Both the position numbers and the translations under genes were made by a program. The notes under the pieces are model-generated. The model made no database searches, was not told the origin of the DNA, and saw nothing but the letters and a program-made list of their open reading frames with translations. This document shows, one piece after another, positions 1 to 8,903 of a DNA stretch of 64,000 nucleotides. The stretch is from contig CAVWRK010000011.1 in assembly GCA_963757395.1 (NCBI GenBank), forward strand, positions 186,001-250,000, written 5' to 3'. The stretch is from DATAOG01 sp963757395 (GTDB taxonomy: Bacteria; Pseudomonadota; Alphaproteobacteria; Geminicoccales; Geminicoccaceae). Positions within the stretch are counted from its first letter, which is position 1. Each line of letters starts with the position of its first letter.

Positions 1-860
1 TGCGCTGCGGCCACGACCGGCGCATGGGGGCCCGGCTGGGCCTGGGCCGCGACCACGGCCGCCGGCTGGGCGCCGGGTCCATGGCTCGAGCCCGGGGCGC
101 CGGGGGCGGCCTCCGGCGGCAGGGCCTCGGCGGCATCGCCCGCGACCGGGTCCGGAGCGGGGGGCGTGGTCAACCCGCCGCCGCCGGCCTGACCCGGGGG
201 CCGCGCCGATCCGGGGCCCCGTGACGGGGCGACCCCGCCGGCCGCGGTCTGCGCACCGGTGAGCGCGTCGGCCAGGGCCGCTGCGGTCGGTGCCGCGCTC
301 GGCGGCGCGGCCGGTGCGGCCGCCAGCGGTGGCTCGGCCGCCGGCATCAGCGCCTGAGGCAGGCTCGCGCGCTCGGGCAGGTCGGCTGATGGCGCCGGTT
401 GCGGTGGCGGCGCGGTCCCGACCGGCAGGCCGGCCAACGCCGATCGCCTCTGGACGGTGGCTGCGACCGGCTCGCCCGGGGGGACGCCGGCCGCGGCGGG
501 CGCCGCCGTCTGGAGCGCCTGAGCGGCGACTACCGGCCCATCCGCCACGCCGGTTGGAGCCGGAGCGGCGGATGCCTGGGGCGTCGGCGACGCGATCCCG
601 GCGATCGGCGCGCTCGCTGCGCCCGCGTCGGCATTGGCACTGGTCTTGGCATCGGCGGCATCGGCATCGGGAGCATCGGAGGCATCGGCGTTGGTGGACG
701 GCGACGGCGCCCGTGCGGCCGAGATCGGTGGTGTCGGGAGGAGGCCTGCGAGCAGGATCGCGAAGCCGCTCGTCGCCTGGCTCGCGTCGTCGCCGGCGGT
801 GGCGGGCTGCGGCTTGGCCGGGGCCGGGGTGGCGGGCGACTGAGCGGGTGAGGAGAGCAT
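1..860 (-). CDS. FliK-like flagellar hook-length control protein, N-terminal part (runs off left edge)
   Basis: The minus strand is open without a stop from an ATG at 860 to the window edge, about 286 codons. The N-terminus is short and polar, followed by a SGFAILLAGLL-type helix, then a very Ala/Pro-rich low-complexity stretch with repeated D-A-D-A segments. FliK proteins typically have a short conserved start, a long Ala/Pro-rich linker acting as the ruler, and a conserved C-terminal domain; that domain would lie beyond the edge. The neighbouring flagellar genes support the call. No conserved FliK C-terminal residues can be seen here, so the assignment rests on composition, the start motif and context. 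Confidence 0.55.
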   Translation of the reverse strand, partial: MLSSPAQSPATPAPAKPQPATAGDDASQATSGFAILLAGLLPTPPISAARAPSPSTNADASDAPDADAADAKTSANADAGAASAPIAGIASPTPQASAAPAPTGVADGPVVAAQALQTAAPAAAGVPPGEPVAATVQRRSALAGLPVGTAPPPQPAPSADLPERASLPQALMPAAEPPLAAAPAAPPSAAPTAAALADALTGAQTAAGGVAPSRGPGSARPPGQAGGGGLTTPPAPDPVAGDAAEALPPEAAPGAPGSSHGPGAQPAAVVAAQAQPGPHAPVVAAA

Positions 861-1084
861 GGCGAGTGGCTCTGGAGCAAGCCGCGTGCCAGGCGCGAAA
901 GCCGCCGCCAGCCTGGACTGTTCGTGATCGGACCGGCCCGATGGCGGCCGCGGTCCCGGCAAAATCTGCCGCGCGCGCACCGGCGCTGCCGGGTCGGGCG
1001 AGGCGCGATCGAGAGCGAATGGGGTGAGCGGGCGTCGATCAGCCGTGTTGCCGCAGGGCGAGCTTCGAGCTCCGGCCCGCGGCC

Positions 1085-1501
1085 TCAGTCGTCGCGATAG
1101 GCCTTCTCGCGGCGCTCGTGCCGCTCCTGCGCCTCGATGCTGAGGGTCGCGATCGGACGGGCCTCGAGGCGCCTGAGGCCGATCGGCTCCTGGGTCTCCT
1201 CGCAGTAGCCGTAGCTGCCGTCGTCGATCCGGCGCAGCGCCTCGTCGATCTTGGACAGGAGCTTGCGCTCGCGATCGCGTGCCCGCAACTGGAAGTTGCG
1301 CTCGGTCTCGTGGGACGCCCAATCGCTCATGTCGGCGACCCGGTTGTCCTCTTCCTTCAGCTGACGCAGGGTCTCGTTCGAGCCGCGCAAGATCTCCTCG
1401 CGCCAGCTCGAGAGCCTACGGCGGAAATACTCCCGCTGGGTGTCGTTCATGTAGGGTTCGTCCTCAGTTGGACGATAGCTATTCGGGATGACGTCTGACA
1501 T
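1085..1501 (-). CDS. dksA: RNA polymerase-binding transcription factor DksA
   Basis: 138 aa. It binds the RNA polymerase secondary channel and, with ppGpp, adjusts rRNA and amino-acid promoters. An N-terminal coiled-coil region (about residues 20-85, with D-W-A-S-H-E-T-E near its tip) is followed by the signature GYCEETQEPIGLRRLEARP and SIEAQERHERR. Only one cysteine remains in the zinc-knuckle region, as in the alphaproteobacterial DksA variant that works without four Zn ligands. The ATG at 1501 was chosen because GGAGG lies 4 nt upstream; a further in-frame ATG at 1516 would put that ribosome-binding site inside the gene. Confidence 0.93.
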   Translation of the reverse strand: MSDVIPNSYRPTEDEPYMNDTQREYFRRRLSSWREEILRGSNETLRQLKEEDNRVADMSDWASHETERNFQLRARDRERKLLSKIDEALRRIDDGSYGYCEETQEPIGLRRLEARPIATLSIEAQERHERREKAYRDD

Positions 1502-1679
1502 GCGTCCTCCGACCACCAGCGCTCATAGCGGACAAGGTTCGGCTCGACACGGGTCCTGCGGCCACCTCCTCCCGGACAGACCCGCTCCGAAAGCGGACCT
1601 CCCCTAGCCCAGCCGCGCCGTCCGCGCAAGGTGATCGTGCATAAGTCGAATGTATGAAGATCTGGTAGCCGGATTTGGC

Positions 1680-2120
1680 TCAGAGAACGACGATCTGGCC
1701 AGCGCGTGCCAGCAGGGTCGCGAGGCCGGCGCGCTGGATCGGCAGATCCGGCCGCAGCGCCGTGGCGGCGAGACCGAGCGCGCGCAGGCCCATCTCGCAG
1801 ACGATGATCTCGACCCCGAGACCGGCGCAGGCCTCGAGGAGCTCCTCGAAGCCGGCGACCCCGCGCGCCCGGTTGCGGGCGTCGAGCGCGCCGCCGTCGG
1901 CAAGTTCCGGGGTGGCAAGATCCGGCCCGAGCGGCAGCCCGGCCCAGCCGGGTCGGCCATCGGCGCCGGGCGCGAGGAAGGCCCGGGTCGCCGCCAGCGT
2001 CACGAACAGGGTCGCCGGGCGCGCCAGCGCGGCGGCCGCGCTCGCCATCGCCAGGCCGTAGTGGACCCGCTCGAAGCTGCCGCTCAGCAGGATCAGGCTC
2101 AGGCGCCCGGCATCAGCCAA
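1680..2120 (-). CDS. DsrE/DsrF-like family protein
   Basis: 146 aa, apparently cytoplasmic. The N-terminal beta strand (LSLILLSGSFERVHYGLAMA) and the C-terminal VEIIVCEMGLRALGL element match the small DsrE/F/H-like (peroxiredoxin-annotated) family, which binds or relays sulfur, although many members have no known substrate. The conserved cysteine in the V-C-E-M-G-L element is present. The gene overlaps the 3' end of the upstream MoeB/ThiF-like gene by 8 nt, so the two are almost certainly co-transcribed. The pairing suggests a sulfur-transfer role, which is inference. Confidence 0.75.
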   Translation of the reverse strand: MADAGRLSLILLSGSFERVHYGLAMASAAAALARPATLFVTLAATRAFLAPGADGRPGWAGLPLGPDLATPELADGGALDARNRARGVAGFEELLEACAGLGVEIIVCEMGLRALGLAATALRPDLPIQRAGLATLLARAGQIVVL

Positions 2121-2904
2121 GGCCGGCTCCGTTGCTCCCGCTGCCGCCGCAGACCGGGCAATCGGCGCGGCGGGCGAACCGGACCCGGCGCAGCTCCGTG
2201 CTGAGCGCGTCGTAGAGCACCAGCGTCCCCGACAGGCTGGCGCCGACGCCGAGGATCTCCTTGACCACCTCGACCGCCTGCAGGCAGCCGAGCACGCCCG
2301 CGGCCGGCCCGAGCACGCCGCCCTCGGCGCAGGTCGGGATCAGGCCCGCCGGCGGCTCCTTCGGGAACAGGCAGCGGTAGCAGGGATGGGGCGGGCCGAG
2401 ATGGGCCTTGTAGGTCGTGAGCTGGCCCTCGAGGCCCTGGACCGCGGCGCTCACCAGGGTCTTGCCGAGACGCAGGCAGGCGGCGTGCACGACCGCGCGG
2501 GTGGCGAAGTTGTCGCTGCCGTCGGCGACCAGGTCGTAGCCCTCGATGACCTGGTCGGCATTGTCGGGGCCGAGCCGCAGGGCATGGCCGACGAAGGCGA
2601 TGTCCGGGTTGAGCGCGTGGACCGCCTGGGCCGCGCTCTCGGTCTTGGCGCTCCCGATCCGGACGGTCGGATGCGCGATCTGGCGCTGCAGATTGGCAAG
2701 CTCGACCCGGTCGGAATCGACCACCCCGAGCGTGCCGACGCCGGCCGCCGCGAGATAGAGCAAAGCCGGCGAGCCCAGACCGCCGGCGCCGATCAGCAGG
2801 ACCTTGGCCTCGAGCAGCCGTGCCTGGCCGATGCCGCCGATCTCCGGCAGCACGATGTGCCGGGCGTAGCGCAGCATCTGCTGCTCGGTGAAGGTCATCG
2901 CCAT
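2113..2904 (-). CDS. moeB: MoeB/ThiF/HesA-family E1-like adenylyltransferase
   Basis: 263 aa. These enzymes adenylate the C-terminal glycine of MoaD- or ThiS-like sulfur carriers. Visible features are the nucleotide-binding GAGGLGS (residues 39-45), the D-S-D-R-V-E-L-x-N-L-Q-R-Q element, D-G-S-D-N-F-x-T-R (128-136), Zn-binding C-x2-C pairs at 175-178 (CYRC) and 249-252 (CPVC), and the catalytic-type cysteine in PTCAEGG (C192). There is no rhodanese domain. The divergent gene to the right is flagellar. Molybdopterin and thiamine carriers cannot be told apart from sequence alone. Confidence 0.88.
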   Translation of the reverse strand: MAMTFTEQQMLRYARHIVLPEIGGIGQARLLEAKVLLIGAGGLGSPALLYLAAAGVGTLGVVDSDRVELANLQRQIAHPTVRIGSAKTESAAQAVHALNPDIAFVGHALRLGPDNADQVIEGYDLVADGSDNFATRAVVHAACLRLGKTLVSAAVQGLEGQLTTYKAHLGPPHPCYRCLFPKEPPAGLIPTCAEGGVLGPAAGVLGCLQAVEVVKEILGVGASLSGTLVLYDALSTELRRVRFARRADCPVCGGSGSNGAGLG

Positions 2905-3050
2905 GCCCGCACGCCTCCGCCCGGGCCACGCCGCCGTCGCGGCCGGCGGTGGCCCGTCGTTAACCCTCCCTTAAGGTTACCACGATATCGCGCTCTGACG
3001 ATGCCCGAAGCGCCGTCAGGCGCCGGGGCCGCGCCAGGACTGGACCGCCC

Positions 3051-3326
3051 ATGGAGGACCCGGATCTCGCGGTCGCGCTCAGCTACGATCCCGAGCGGGC
3101 GGAGGCCCCGCGGGTCGTGGCCAAGGGCCGCGGCGCGATCGCCGCGCAGATCGTGGCGCTCGCCCGCGAGCACCGGGTGGCGATCCGCCGCGATCGGGAC
3201 CTCGCGGCGCTGCTCGCCACGCTCCAGATCGACTGCCCGATCCCGGTCGCCGCGTTCGCCGCGGTCGCCGAGATCCTGGCCCACCTCTATCGCGCCAATC
3301 GCCAGCTGCAGGACGCCCGCCGATGA
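3051..3326 (+). CDS. FlhB C-terminal-domain-like protein (FlhB2/FhlX type)
   Basis: 91 aa, with no membrane segments. It matches only the cytoplasmic C-terminal domain of the export-switch protein FlhB: S-Y-D-P-x3-A-E-A-P-R-V-V-A-K-G near the N-terminus, then A-x2-I-x3-A-x-E-H-x-V near the middle and a helical end. The autocleavage N-P-T-H motif of full FlhB is absent. Stand-alone copies of this domain are common in flagellated proteobacteria, and some can partly replace the FlhB tail. The stop overlaps the next ATG (ATGA at 3323). The Shine-Dalgarno is weak. Confidence 0.82.
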   Translation: MEDPDLAVALSYDPERAEAPRVVAKGRGAIAAQIVALAREHRVAIRRDRDLAALLATLQIDCPIPVAAFAAVAEILAHLYRANRQLQDARR

Positions 3327-3673
3327 CGGAAGCCGTGGAGGGGGCCTTCCCCGGGCTGGAGGCGAGCTCCGATCTGGAGGCGCGTTTGGCGGCGGTGCAG
3401 GATCAGCTCGAGCGTGCCCGACGGCTCCTGGCCGAGGGCGAGCTGTCGGCGCTCGACCGGTTGGCGCTGCTGCTCGAGGGCTTGCCGGGCGAGCTCGGGC
3501 GCTTTCCCCGAGCCGACGAGCGCCTCCGGGGGCGCCTTCTGGCGTTGCTCGACGAAGCCGGCTCGCTGACCGAGACGCTGCGCACGGAGCAGGCGCGCCT
3601 GGCGGTCCAGTTGCGGGCGGCCGGCGCCTATCGGCGCGTCGGCGCTGCCTACCGGCGCGCGAGCAAGCTCTAG
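3323..3673 (+). CDS. Hypothetical helical protein in flagellar operon
   Basis: 116 aa, Leu/Ala/Arg-rich, predicted almost entirely helical with heptad-like spacing between residues 18 and 105. It has no signal peptide or membrane segment. It sits between the FlhB-like gene (ATGA overlap) and fliO (9-nt gap), so it should belong to the same transcript. Size and helicity would suit a FlgN/FliT/FliJ-like export chaperone, but I see no diagnostic motif and do not assign it. Confidence 0.6.
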   Translation: MTEAVEGAFPGLEASSDLEARLAAVQDQLERARRLLAEGELSALDRLALLLEGLPGELGRFPRADERLRGRLLALLDEAGSLTETLRTEQARLAVQLRAAGAYRRVGAAYRRASKL

Positions 3674-3682
3674 CGGGCGGGC

Positions 3683-3979
3683 ATGGGGGCCATCGACTAT
3701 CTTCGATTCCTCGCGGCGCTGGGCTTCGTCCTCGGGCTGATCGGGCTGCTGGCGTGGCTGGCCGCGCGTTACCGCCTGGGCAGCGTGCCGGCCAAGGCTG
3801 CCCGACGCCTCGCGGTGGTCGAGGCGCTGCCGATCGACCCGCGGCGCAAGCTGGTGCTGATCCGCTGCGACGACCGGGAATACCTGCTCCTGCTCGGACA
3901 GGACGGCAACCGGCTGCTCGCACCCGGCCACGGCCCGGCCGCCGCAGCGCCGGCGGCGCGGCCGATCGAGGGCGCATGA
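3683..3979 (+). CDS. fliO: Flagellar biosynthesis protein FliO
   Basis: 98 aa. FliO is a small membrane protein that helps assemble the FliP-FliR export gate. One transmembrane segment (about residues 8-28, LAALGFVLGLIGLLAWLAA) is followed by the typical cytoplasmic FliO domain: R-L-A-V-V-E-A-L-P-I-D-P-R-R-K-L-V-L-I-R-C-D, then Y-L-L-L-L-G. The tail is Ala/Pro-rich. The stop overlaps the fliP ATG as ATGA (3976-3979), the usual translational coupling. Confidence 0.9.
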   Translation: MGAIDYLRFLAALGFVLGLIGLLAWLAARYRLGSVPAKAARRLAVVEALPIDPRRKLVLIRCDDREYLLLLGQDGNRLLAPGHGPAAAAPAARPIEGA

Positions 3980-4827
3980 GCTGCCCCGGATCAGCAGCAC
4001 GAGGTCGACCGCCAGGCTGGTCGCAGACAGCGGCCGCTGGACGAAGATGCCGTAGTGGTCCGCCAAAATCACCAGCGAGCGGCGGAAGTTGGCAATCGGG
4101 CCAGGCGCGCGTCTGGCTGGTCGGCGCCGCGCTCTGGCTGGCGAGCGGTCCGGCGGCGGCCCAGAGCCTGAGCGTCGACCTCGGCCAGGGCGGCACGGTG
4201 ACCGGCCAGCTGGTCCGCCTGGTGCTCATGATCACGGTCCTGAGCCTGGCGCCCTCGATCCTGATCATGGTGACCTCGTTCACCCGGATCGTGGTCGTGC
4301 TCGCCTTCCTGCGCTCGGCGCTCGGTCTGCAGCAGACGCCGCCCAACGCGGTCTTGATCTCGCTCGCGCTGTTCCTCACCGCCTTCGTGATGGCGCCGAC
4401 CCTGGAGCAGGCCTATCGCGACGGGCTGGCGCCGCTGCTCAAGGAGGAGATCGACGCGCCGGTGGCGTTCGAGCGGGCGACCGCGCCGCTCCAGACCTTC
4501 ATGCTCGGCCAGGTGCGGCCGAAGGACCTCGAGCTGTTCCTCGACATCAGCCGGACGCCGGCGCTCGCGCGCCCCGAGGACACGCCGCTGCGCGCCCTGA
4601 TCCCGGCCTTCATGATCAGCGAGCTCAGACGCGCCTTCGAGATCGGCTTCCTGATCTTCGTGCCGTTCCTGGTCATCGACATGGTGGTCGCCTCGGTGCT
4701 GATGTCGATGGGCATGATGATGCTGCCGCCGGTTTTGATCTCCTTGCCCTTCAAGCTGATCTTCTTCGTGCTGGTCGACGGCTGGTACCTGGTGGTCGGC
4801 AGCCTGGTCGAGAGCTTCGCCAGCTGA
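3976..4827 (+). CDS. fliP: Flagellar export gate protein FliP with an abnormal N-terminal insertion
   Basis: 283 aa as read. FliP forms the pentameric core of the type III export gate. From V-W-L-V-G-A-A-L-W-L-A-S-G-P-A-A-A onward it is a normal FliP: cleavable signal, then L-V-L-M-I-T-V-L-S-L-A-P-S-I-L-I-M, TSFTRIVVVLAFLRSALG, Q-T-P-P-N, FMISELRRAFEIGFLIFVPF, and the methionine-rich M-S-M-G-M-M-M-L-P-P. The ATG overlaps the fliO stop. About 35 residues (3982 to about 4095) between that ATG and the signal peptide are Arg/Gly/Ser-rich and foreign; on the opposite strand they read as a TctA-type permease fragment. The insertion keeps the frame. Whether this protein is exported correctly is uncertain. 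Confidence 0.88.
   Translation: MSCPGSAARGRPPGWSQTAAAGRRCRSGPPKSPASGGSWQSGQARVWLVGAALWLASGPAAAQSLSVDLGQGGTVTGQLVRLVLMITVLSLAPSILIMVTSFTRIVVVLAFLRSALGLQQTPPNAVLISLALFLTAFVMAPTLEQAYRDGLAPLLKEEIDAPVAFERATAPLQTFMLGQVRPKDLELFLDISRTPALARPEDTPLRALIPAFMISELRRAFEIGFLIFVPFLVIDMVVASVLMSMGMMMLPPVLISLPFKLIFFVLVDGWYLVVGSLVESFAS
3985..4090 (-). pseudogene. TctA-type permease C-terminal fragment inside fliP
   Basis: Reading the minus strand from 4090 gives N-F-R-R-S-L-V-I-L-A, then G-I-F-V-Q-R-P-L-S-A-T-S-L-A and V-L-L-I-R. This matches the C-terminal signature of tripartite tricarboxylate transporter TctA permeases (N-F-R-x-S-L, then I-F-x-x-R-P-I/L-S-A-x-L-L). It is about 35 codons long with no start, and no other part of tctA is nearby. 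It is either a captured fragment or a chimeric assembly join. Confidence 0.5.
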
Positions 4828-4869
4828 GCGGATTGCGGCCGCGCGGAGCGATCCGGCGACCGCGCACGA

Positions 4870-7800
4870 TCACTTGGCCGTGCGGCCGGCGTCCAGATAG
4901 GCCCGGACCCGATCGAGATGCTCGTCCGCCGCGGCGAGCTCGGCTTCCGGCGGTGCCGACGGACCGGGCGTCAGGGTCGCCATCAGGAAGGCGGGCTCGC
5001 CCGGCTGGCCGTGCATGGCCTCGCCAAAGCGCATCCGCAAGGCCTCGAGCGCCCGCGCCTGCCCCTGCCGGGCATAGGCGACGGCGAGCCTGATCACCAG
5101 GTCCTGCTCCGCGTCGGCGAGGCGGCGCGCCCGGATTCGCGCGCGTCGGCAGCAGGTCCTCGAGCGCGCCGATCAGACGGGGCCAGTCCCGGGTCTGCCA
5201 GAGGATCTCGGCCCGGAGTCGCCGCTCGGCCAGATCGGTGGTGCCGGCCGCCAGCAGCGCCAGGGCCGCATCCGGCCGGTCCTGCGCCGCCAGCGCCCGG
5301 GCCCGCAGCATCCGTCGCCGCACGCTCAGCGCCGCCGGCAGATCGCCCCCGACCTGGCTGCGATCGAGTGCCGCCAGCGCCGCGGCCGGATCCGGGGCGC
5401 GCAGCCAGAGCTCTGCGAGATCGGCGCCGGTCTCGGCCCTGGCGGGCCCTTTCAGCGGGTCGATCAGGGGGTCGAGCAGGGCCGCTGCCGGCGCGATCAG
5501 ATCGAGGCCGGCGAGCTGGGCGGCCAGGCGCCGGTGCAGCCGGTCGCCAAGCGCGCCATCGGGGACCAGCTCCGGGAATTCCCGATAGAGCGCGTAGGCC
5601 CTCAGCGCCCCGATGCCGGTGCCGTCCGCCGGCAGGAGGGTCGCGACGAAGCTGTCACGCATCGCCTTGGTGATCCGCGGGCCGTCCGGCGCGTCGGGGA
5701 AATGGTTCAGCAGCTCCTGCCAGGTGTGCAGCGCGCGCGACGGCTCGCCGTTGCGCAGATACAGCCGGGCGAGCCCGTCCAGCATTGCGAGCTCCTGCGG
5801 ATCGGGGCGCCAGAGCGGCCGCGCCGCCACCAGCTTGGCGAGCGCCTCGGCGGCCGTCAGCCGGCCGGCGCCGAGCAACATCTGCACGCGCGCGTAGCCG
5901 GCCTCGATCCGGGTCTGGGTGTCCTCGCTCCGCTCGAGCGCGCCCCAGATCCGATCGGCGTCGTCGATCGCGCCGCGCCGGGCCTGCGCCAGGCCGTGGG
6001 CGAACGCGACCCGGTCACGCTCGCGCGGCCCCAGGTCGAGCGCATCGAGCCGGCCGAGCAGCCGGGTGGCCTCGTCCTGGTTGCCGGCCTCGATCGCGAT
6101 CCGCACCGCGGGCAGTCCCAGCCTGAGCTGGAGCGGCCCAGGGTAGCCGTCCAGGGTCCGCTCGGAGCGGTCGAGCTCCTGGGCGGCGCGCGGCCAGTCG
6201 GCGCGGGCGCCGGCCAGGACCGCCCGCCAGAGCGCAGCTTCGGGATCGCCATCCAGGGCCGGCGCCTCGAGGCCGACCGCCGCATCGGCGAGCCGGCCCA
6301 TGAGCAGCTGCGCGGCGCCGGTCAGGCTCTGGCGCGCCAGCGCGAGCGGACCGTCGGCGGGTGCGTCGTCCGGCCGGGCGGTGGCCCCGAGCACGCTCAG
6401 CGACTTGGCCGCCAGCGCATGCGCCAGGAAGAAGCGGGCGAGGTCGAGCCGGGCGGCCGGCCGGTCCGCGGCCGTGGCGTCGAGCACCCGCTCTTGCCAG
6501 AACACCCGTCGGTCGGCCAGGGATGCCCTGGTCGCCGGCGCGAAGCGGGCGAGGCCGAGGGGTGCCGAAACCACGGCGGACACCGGGGTCACCGCGGCCG
6601 CCCGGTCATCCAGGGGTGGCGTCGCCTGGTCTTCGGCGACCGGCGCCGGTTGATCGATGGTTGGTGGTGGCGCCGGCTCCGGGGTCGTCGGCGGCGCGGC
6701 GTGAGCGGCGAGGTCGCCTCGAGGCTCCGCCTGCTCGGTCGCGGGCAGCTCGGCCGGCGGCGCCGCGGCCAAATCGGTCACGCCCGGCTCGCCGGCTGGC
6801 TTGGCGGGCAGCTCGGGGGTCGGTTCGGCGGCGTCAGCGGGCGCGCCCGGTGGGGTGACCGAGCTCGCCGACAGGCGGAGCCCGTCGGGTGCCACCAGTT
6901 CGACGGCGCCGTCGATGGCCTCGGCGCGCAGGCCGTCGGCCGTCGCCCGCCAGGCCAGCCCCTGGGCGGTGGCCAGGAGCTCCAGATCGACCAGCCGTTG
7001 CGGCCGCGGCTGACCGAGTCCCGGCGTCAGCAAGGGCCAGAAATCGAGCCGGTCGCCGACCCCGGGGTCGGTCGTCCGGACCAGGCGGGCGGGCTCGCCG
7101 GTGACGATCCGCAGACGCGGCGGGGCGTCCAGACGCTCGAGCCTGGCGGCCTCGGGCGGCTCCGCCTTGGCGCCGAGCACGACCCGCCAGCGGTTCTCGG
7201 CGCGCTCGACCCGGGCCGCGAGCGGGCGGCGCAGCGCGAAGCGGAGCGCCGTGCCGCCCGCCGCCGCGACCAGCTCGCCCGGCCCGAGCCAGGTCGGCGC
7301 CGGCGACGCCAGCGAGGGCAGCAGCGCGGGCGCGGTCGCGGTCGCGACCGGCGCGAAGACGCTCCACAGATAGTCCGCGCGCAGCAGAAATGCGGCGGCG
7401 GTCGGACGGCTCCAGATGAAATCGAGCGCGACCCCGCCCTCGACCTCGGCGGCCGCGATCTCGAGCGCGAGCGGGGACGCGTCGGCCGCCGGCGGCGGCG
7501 CCGCCGGCTCGGGCAGCTCCGGCGCCGCGGGCCGGGCGGCCGGCAGCGCCGGGCCCGGCGGCGCGGCTTTTGCCGCCGCCTTCGGCGGGGCGGCGTCCGG
7601 CGCCGCGGGCTCCGGCGGGCGCGGCGCCGAAGCCGGAAGGATCGCGGGCGTGGCCCCCGCTGCCGGCGTGCGCGACGGCTCGTAGAGGTCGATCACCACC
7701 TGCCGGTCCTCGACCTTGAAGACCTGCGCATGCACCCCGGCCTTGACGGTGAGCCGGAGCTCGCTCCGGCCGTCGCCCTGGCTGGCGTTGGCAGCAGCGA

Positions 7801-8359
7801 GCAGCGTCCGGCAGCGGTCGCCGATGGTGGCTGCGTCGATCCGGGCGGCGCGATCAAAGCGGATCCGCAGCCGCCGGCCGTCCGCCTCGGCGGTGAAGTC
7901 GATCGGCCGCGACCAGTCGAGGACGATCCGGAGGAAGCCGTCGTGCACACCAGTGCGCACCGCGACCGGGCCACGTGCTGCGGCGGTGCGCGTCAGATCG
8001 ACGACCACGATGCGGTCGTCGTCGATGTCGAGCCTGGCGGTGACCTCGGGCGCCAGCCGGAGCACGACCTCGCGCGCGTCGGCGCCAGGCTCCAGCCCGA
8101 TCAGATAGTCGCCGAGGGCGTCCTGGACGGCGCCGAGGTCAGCGACCAGCGGCCGGGCGAAGCGGAGCGTCAGCCGCTCGCCGCTGCGCCGGCTGTCGAC
8201 CGCGATCGGCGCCGGCCACTCGAACACCAGCCGACCGAAGCCCTGATGCGCGGCCGCCCGCACCTTGACCGACTCGGGCGCGGCTACGGCCGCGCTCCCG
8301 AGGCTGGCGACGAACGCCAGGATCGCGCCCGCCAGCGCCGCCCTGCGCACGGCGCGCAT
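4870..8359 (-). CDS. Large secreted AMIN-like/TPR-like protein in flagellar cluster (one frameshift)
   Basis: About 1162 aa after correcting one indel. The ATG at 8359 gives a clear signal peptide (MRAVRRAALAGAILAF... ending A-A-V-A-A). Residues about 25-230 contain two AMIN-like beta modules (G-F-G-R-L-V-F-E-W and G-F-L-R-I-V-L-D-W type strands), with a third near 310-400. Ala/Pro-rich linkers follow at about 235-290 and 520-590. The C-terminal half is rich in paired helices with TPR-like A-x-A-L, L-A-R-L-Y-L-R-N-G patterns. An extra C near 5121 shifts the frame; the tail resumes as E-Q-D-L-V-I-R-L-A-V-A-Y-A-R-Q-G and ends at 4870. AMIN modules often bind the periplasmic cell wall, so a role anchoring or guiding the flagellum is plausible but unproven. 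Confidence 0.75.
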
Positions 8360-8373
8360 GCACCGCGCCGCGA

Positions 8374-8757
8374 TCAACCGCCGATCACGCTCGCGATCCG
8401 CTCGCCCAGGATATCGGCGTTGAACGGCTTGACGACGTAGCCGCTGACCCCCGCCTGGCGCGCCATCGCGATGCGATCGTCGCGATTCTCGGCGGTGACC
8501 ATGATGAACGGCAGATCCTCGAGGTCGGGCTGGGCACGGACCTGCTGCAGGAGCTCGAAGCCGCTCATCGGCTCCATGTTCCAGTCGGAGATCACCAGGC
8601 CGTAGGCGCGCTCCTTCATCTTGGCGAGGGCCGCCCGGCCGTCGTGCGCCTCATCGATCTGCTCGAAGCCGAGCTCTTGGAGAAGATTGCGAATGATCCG
8701 CACCATCGTCTGGTAGTCGTCGACGATCAGGATCGGGGTGGTCGGGTCCACGGCCAT
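8374..8757 (-). CDS. cheY: CheY-type single-domain response regulator
   Basis: 127 aa receiver domain. The phosphorylation pocket is complete: acidic pair D13/D14, phospho-acceptor D58 (ISDWNM), T88 (MVTAEN) and K110 (VKPF). It is a stand-alone receiver with no output domain, as expected for CheY binding FliM. It is transcribed in the direction of fliL-fliM-DUF6468-motE and followed 14 bp later by the AMIN/TPR gene. The ATG at 8757 (MAVDPTTPILIVDD) was preferred over an upstream in-frame ATG at 8814, because the receiver fold begins immediately. Confidence 0.92.
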   Translation of the reverse strand: MAVDPTTPILIVDDYQTMVRIIRNLLQELGFEQIDEAHDGRAALAKMKERAYGLVISDWNMEPMSGFELLQQVRAQPDLEDLPFIMVTAENRDDRIAMARQAGVSGYVVKPFNADILGERIASVIGG

Positions 8758-8903
8758 GGCAGGACGCGCTCCTCGAGGCAGATGCTGGTCGGCGGATGCT
8801 GTTGGCACACGCATTCGGGCGCCGGCCGATGCTCGCCGCGAACGACCGGCGAAGACCGGCAGCCGCCTCGGCCCGACGCTAGGAGCCGATGGTTAAGCTT
8901 TGG

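Noticed and set aside
2386..3975. The long open frame ahead of fliP on the plus strand
   Set aside because: Only its last part from 3976 is fliP; the rest is the shadow of moeB, the FlhB-like gene and fliO in other frames.
5534..8440. A very long plus-strand open frame (nearly 970 codons) opposite the AMIN/TPR gene
   Set aside because: It is the antisense of a real gene in high-GC DNA; its translation is Arg/Gly/Ala-rich with no domain, and it lacks a ribosome-binding site.
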